This document shows positions 62,892 to 64,000 of a DNA stretch of 64,000 bases, in pieces. Each line of letters opens with the position of its first letter. Position 1 is the first letter of the stretch. The position numbers and the translations under genes are program-made. Under the pieces are notes generated by a model that saw nothing but the letters and a program-made list of their open reading frames with translations, was not told the origin of the DNA and searched no databases. Source of the stretch: Methylophaga sp. (lineage in GTDB: Bacteria > Pseudomonadota > Gammaproteobacteria > Nitrosococcales > Methylophagaceae); the NCBI RefSeq assembly GCF_030651745.1, contig NZ_JAUSCC010000122.1, positions 19,659-83,658 on the forward strand, in the 5' to 3' direction.

Positions 62892-63189
62892 ACAATAAAA
62901 TGAAGATGAAAAGATTAATGAATAAAATCATATTATCGCTATTCGCTGGGTTACTCATCTTGGTCTAAGCACTGGCAGATCCAGAATCATTTGAACAAGC
63001 AAGAGCTGAGCTTCGTGATCATGTTTATCATGACCAGAATCGTAATGGTTCATTAGGAACACTCTATTGTAGCTGTGACTTGGACTGCCGAGGTCGACCA
63101 CGTGGTGCTGTTGACGCCAAAAGTGTGGGTACCAAGTCAGAAAACAGAAGCTTCGTGTTGAACGCAATGAGTTCGAGCACATATTAAGT
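62888..63189 (+). pseudogene. endA: Degenerate periplasmic endonuclease I (EndA)
   Basis: From ATG 62888 a signal-like start (MNKIILSLFAGLLILV) meets TAA at 62966 inside what should be the signal peptide, then continues in frame ALADPESFEQARAELRDHVY, HDQNRNGSLGTLYCSCDLDC. The next EndA segment, CGYQVRKQKLRVERNEFEHI, appears only in another frame. The rest, including the histidine-metal catalytic part after EH, is missing. Three lesions make it clearly dead. Confidence 0.8.
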
Positions 63190-63532
63190 AGACTTAGCAA
63201 CATGCTATCTATTCATAATTAGCTGCTTTAGTTGAAAATATGAATACATAACACTTTCTGAATTTCTATAGCTCAAGATCTTTCAGCCAATACATTTCTC
63301 TCGCCTTAGTATTAGCGAATTATAGTGCCTTAGTTTTGTTTATAGATCCGGAGACCCCGAGCATAAGATCTCATACACTATTCAAAATCATCACAAACTT
63401 TGTGTTTGTTACATAAAAACAGTGACAGACTCTCACAGACCCAGCAGAGAACTTTTAATTTTGCTAATCTTTTGGGAACTAAGTTATTATGTTGTTAACT
63501 AAGACATCAGAATCCATTAATAAAATTAACGA
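63190..63532. other. AT-rich intergenic region, 343 bp, no gene seen
   Basis: No ORF with a plausible start. It should contain the promoter for the metal-efflux genes that follow; no operator symmetry stood out. Confidence 0.4.
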
Positions 63533-63877
63533 ATGTCAGTAAAATTAATTATCAACATGCTCATCTTTATGATTGTGATGCAATCAGGCATAGTTGCGGC
63601 TGACATTCATACATATGATTCCAAGACATCACAAGAACATCAGCTTGTTCTTGATGATTCCAATGCAATTCAACAAGCGAACAATGCGTCTTCGCATGAT
63701 GCACAAAGTACTGGCGATTGTGATTTTTGTATGCATTGTCAGTGTTCACATTTTATCGCCATCTTTAATATTGATGGAATTAATGTTGCTGCTATTCCAT
63801 ACAATTATTTCAACCTCCACCCTAGATCGCCAAAACCTGACTTTACAGTCAGTATGTACCGCCCTCCGAGATCTTGA
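63533..63877 (+). CDS. CzcI-like small periplasmic protein ahead of a metal-efflux operon
   Basis: 114 residues. A signal peptide (LIINMLIFMIVMQSGIVAAD) is followed by a His/Cys-rich middle part, SSHDAQSTGDCDFCMHCQCSHF, with four cysteines and nearby histidines, and a conserved end (NYFNLHPRSPKPDFTVSMYR, PPRS). Proteins of this shape with the tail PPR(A/S) precede czcC or cusC genes. It probably binds metal in the periplasm or regulates the pump. Confidence 0.65.
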   Translation: MSVKLIINMLIFMIVMQSGIVAADIHTYDSKTSQEHQLVLDDSNAIQQANNASSHDAQSTGDCDFCMHCQCSHFIAIFNIDGINVAAIPYNYFNLHPRSPKPDFTVSMYRPPRS

Positions 63878-63941
63878 ACTGCTGATGTTTTTGCGGACTT
63901 AACGTAAGTCCGTTGTTTGCAGTTAAACAGGATCTAATTTC

Positions 63942-64000
63942 ATGAAAATACACTTTGATCGCACTACAAATGTGCGTGCGCCTGCTATCCGTGCATTGCT
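63942..64000 (+). CDS. Start of the next gene, cut by the window edge
   Basis: ATG 63942 opens MKIHFDRTTNVRAPAIRAL and runs to the end of the window. Position after a CzcI-like gene suggests an outer-membrane efflux channel (CzcC/CusC type), but too little is visible to decide. Confidence 0.4.
   Translation, partial: MKIHFDRTTNVRAPAIRAL

Overview
The window looks like a mosaic plasmid, or a plasmid-derived element, from a gammaproteobacterium. The backbone is AT-rich. It carries three separate iteron arrays, two intact replication initiator genes and the stub of a third, IS3- and IS21-family insertions, a copper-resistance cluster in partial decay, and a long run of small plasmid genes of unknown function. 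A GC-rich segment (11931 to 40561) with clearly different base and codon use sits between the two insertion sequences and is the obvious transferred block. No rRNA, tRNA or CRISPR array was seen.

Layout. 1-5200: chemotaxis and cyclic-di-GMP genes (an Aer-like receptor running off the left edge, a PAS-GGDEF protein, a PAS-GGDEF-EAL protein) and a small unknown gene, with a 118-bp inverted repeat between them. 5480-9200: orphan HicB, a Tus-family fork-arrest protein, an unknown Pro/Gln-linker protein and a degenerate HNH protein. 9250-10706: a large iteron region with 19 iterons in two arrangements and the first 56 codons of a gene (probably rep) cut by an IS3-family element (10707-11930). 11931-40561: GC-rich block. 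It opens with the 3' end of qorB, exactly at the IS edge, followed by cytochrome b561, a tetR-DUF4105-lipase operon, a divergent OMF-HlyD-RbbA-permease efflux operon, then a carbon-storage and phosphate-sugar cluster (phasin, Pta-like, SDR, acetate kinase, GltS, PHA synthase, UspA, LpxR-like, Prs, phosphoketolase-like, beta-CASP nuclease, AMP-phosphorylase-like, LysR) and an XRE regulator. 40562-42502: IS21-family element with a nonsense mutation in istB. 42503-44500: second iteron array with a Rep_3-type initiator, a broken DUF559-type nuclease and a small gene. 45052-46379: a helicase fragment fused end-on to a truncated LysR gene. 46459-52412: copper genes (copD frameshifted, copC, copZ-like, DUF411, SilP/CopA-like ATPase, DUF2933 joined to a cusA remnant, Csp-like protein). 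52536-62030: small plasmid genes, third iteron array and initiator. 62184-64000: unknown gene, dead endA, and the start of a metal-efflux operon.

How the parts fit. In the GC-rich block, phosphoketolase would make acetyl phosphate, acetate kinase would turn it into ATP and acetate, and the Pta-like enzyme would turn it into acetyl-CoA for polyhydroxyalkanoate made by PhaC on phasin-coated granules. Prs and the AMP-phosphorylase-like enzyme could feed nucleotide ribose into the pentose pool. This reads as a stress or low-oxygen carbon and energy island, but that is inference.

The most striking unexplained feature is a family of at least ten related leader elements at 52.8-61.6 kb, almost all directly upstream of a small minus-strand gene. 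In the sense strand each can fold either as an antiterminator-like hairpin (ACCC..GGGGA pairing with TCCC..GGG) or as a competing hairpin that pairs the GGGGA with a later TCCCC, often followed by a U-tract and then the Shine-Dalgarno and start codon. Four copies carry a longer leader of about 200 nt with four more hairpins whose stems differ in sequence but keep their pairing. It looks like a shared RNA attenuation system co-ordinating many plasmid genes, and I do not recognise it.
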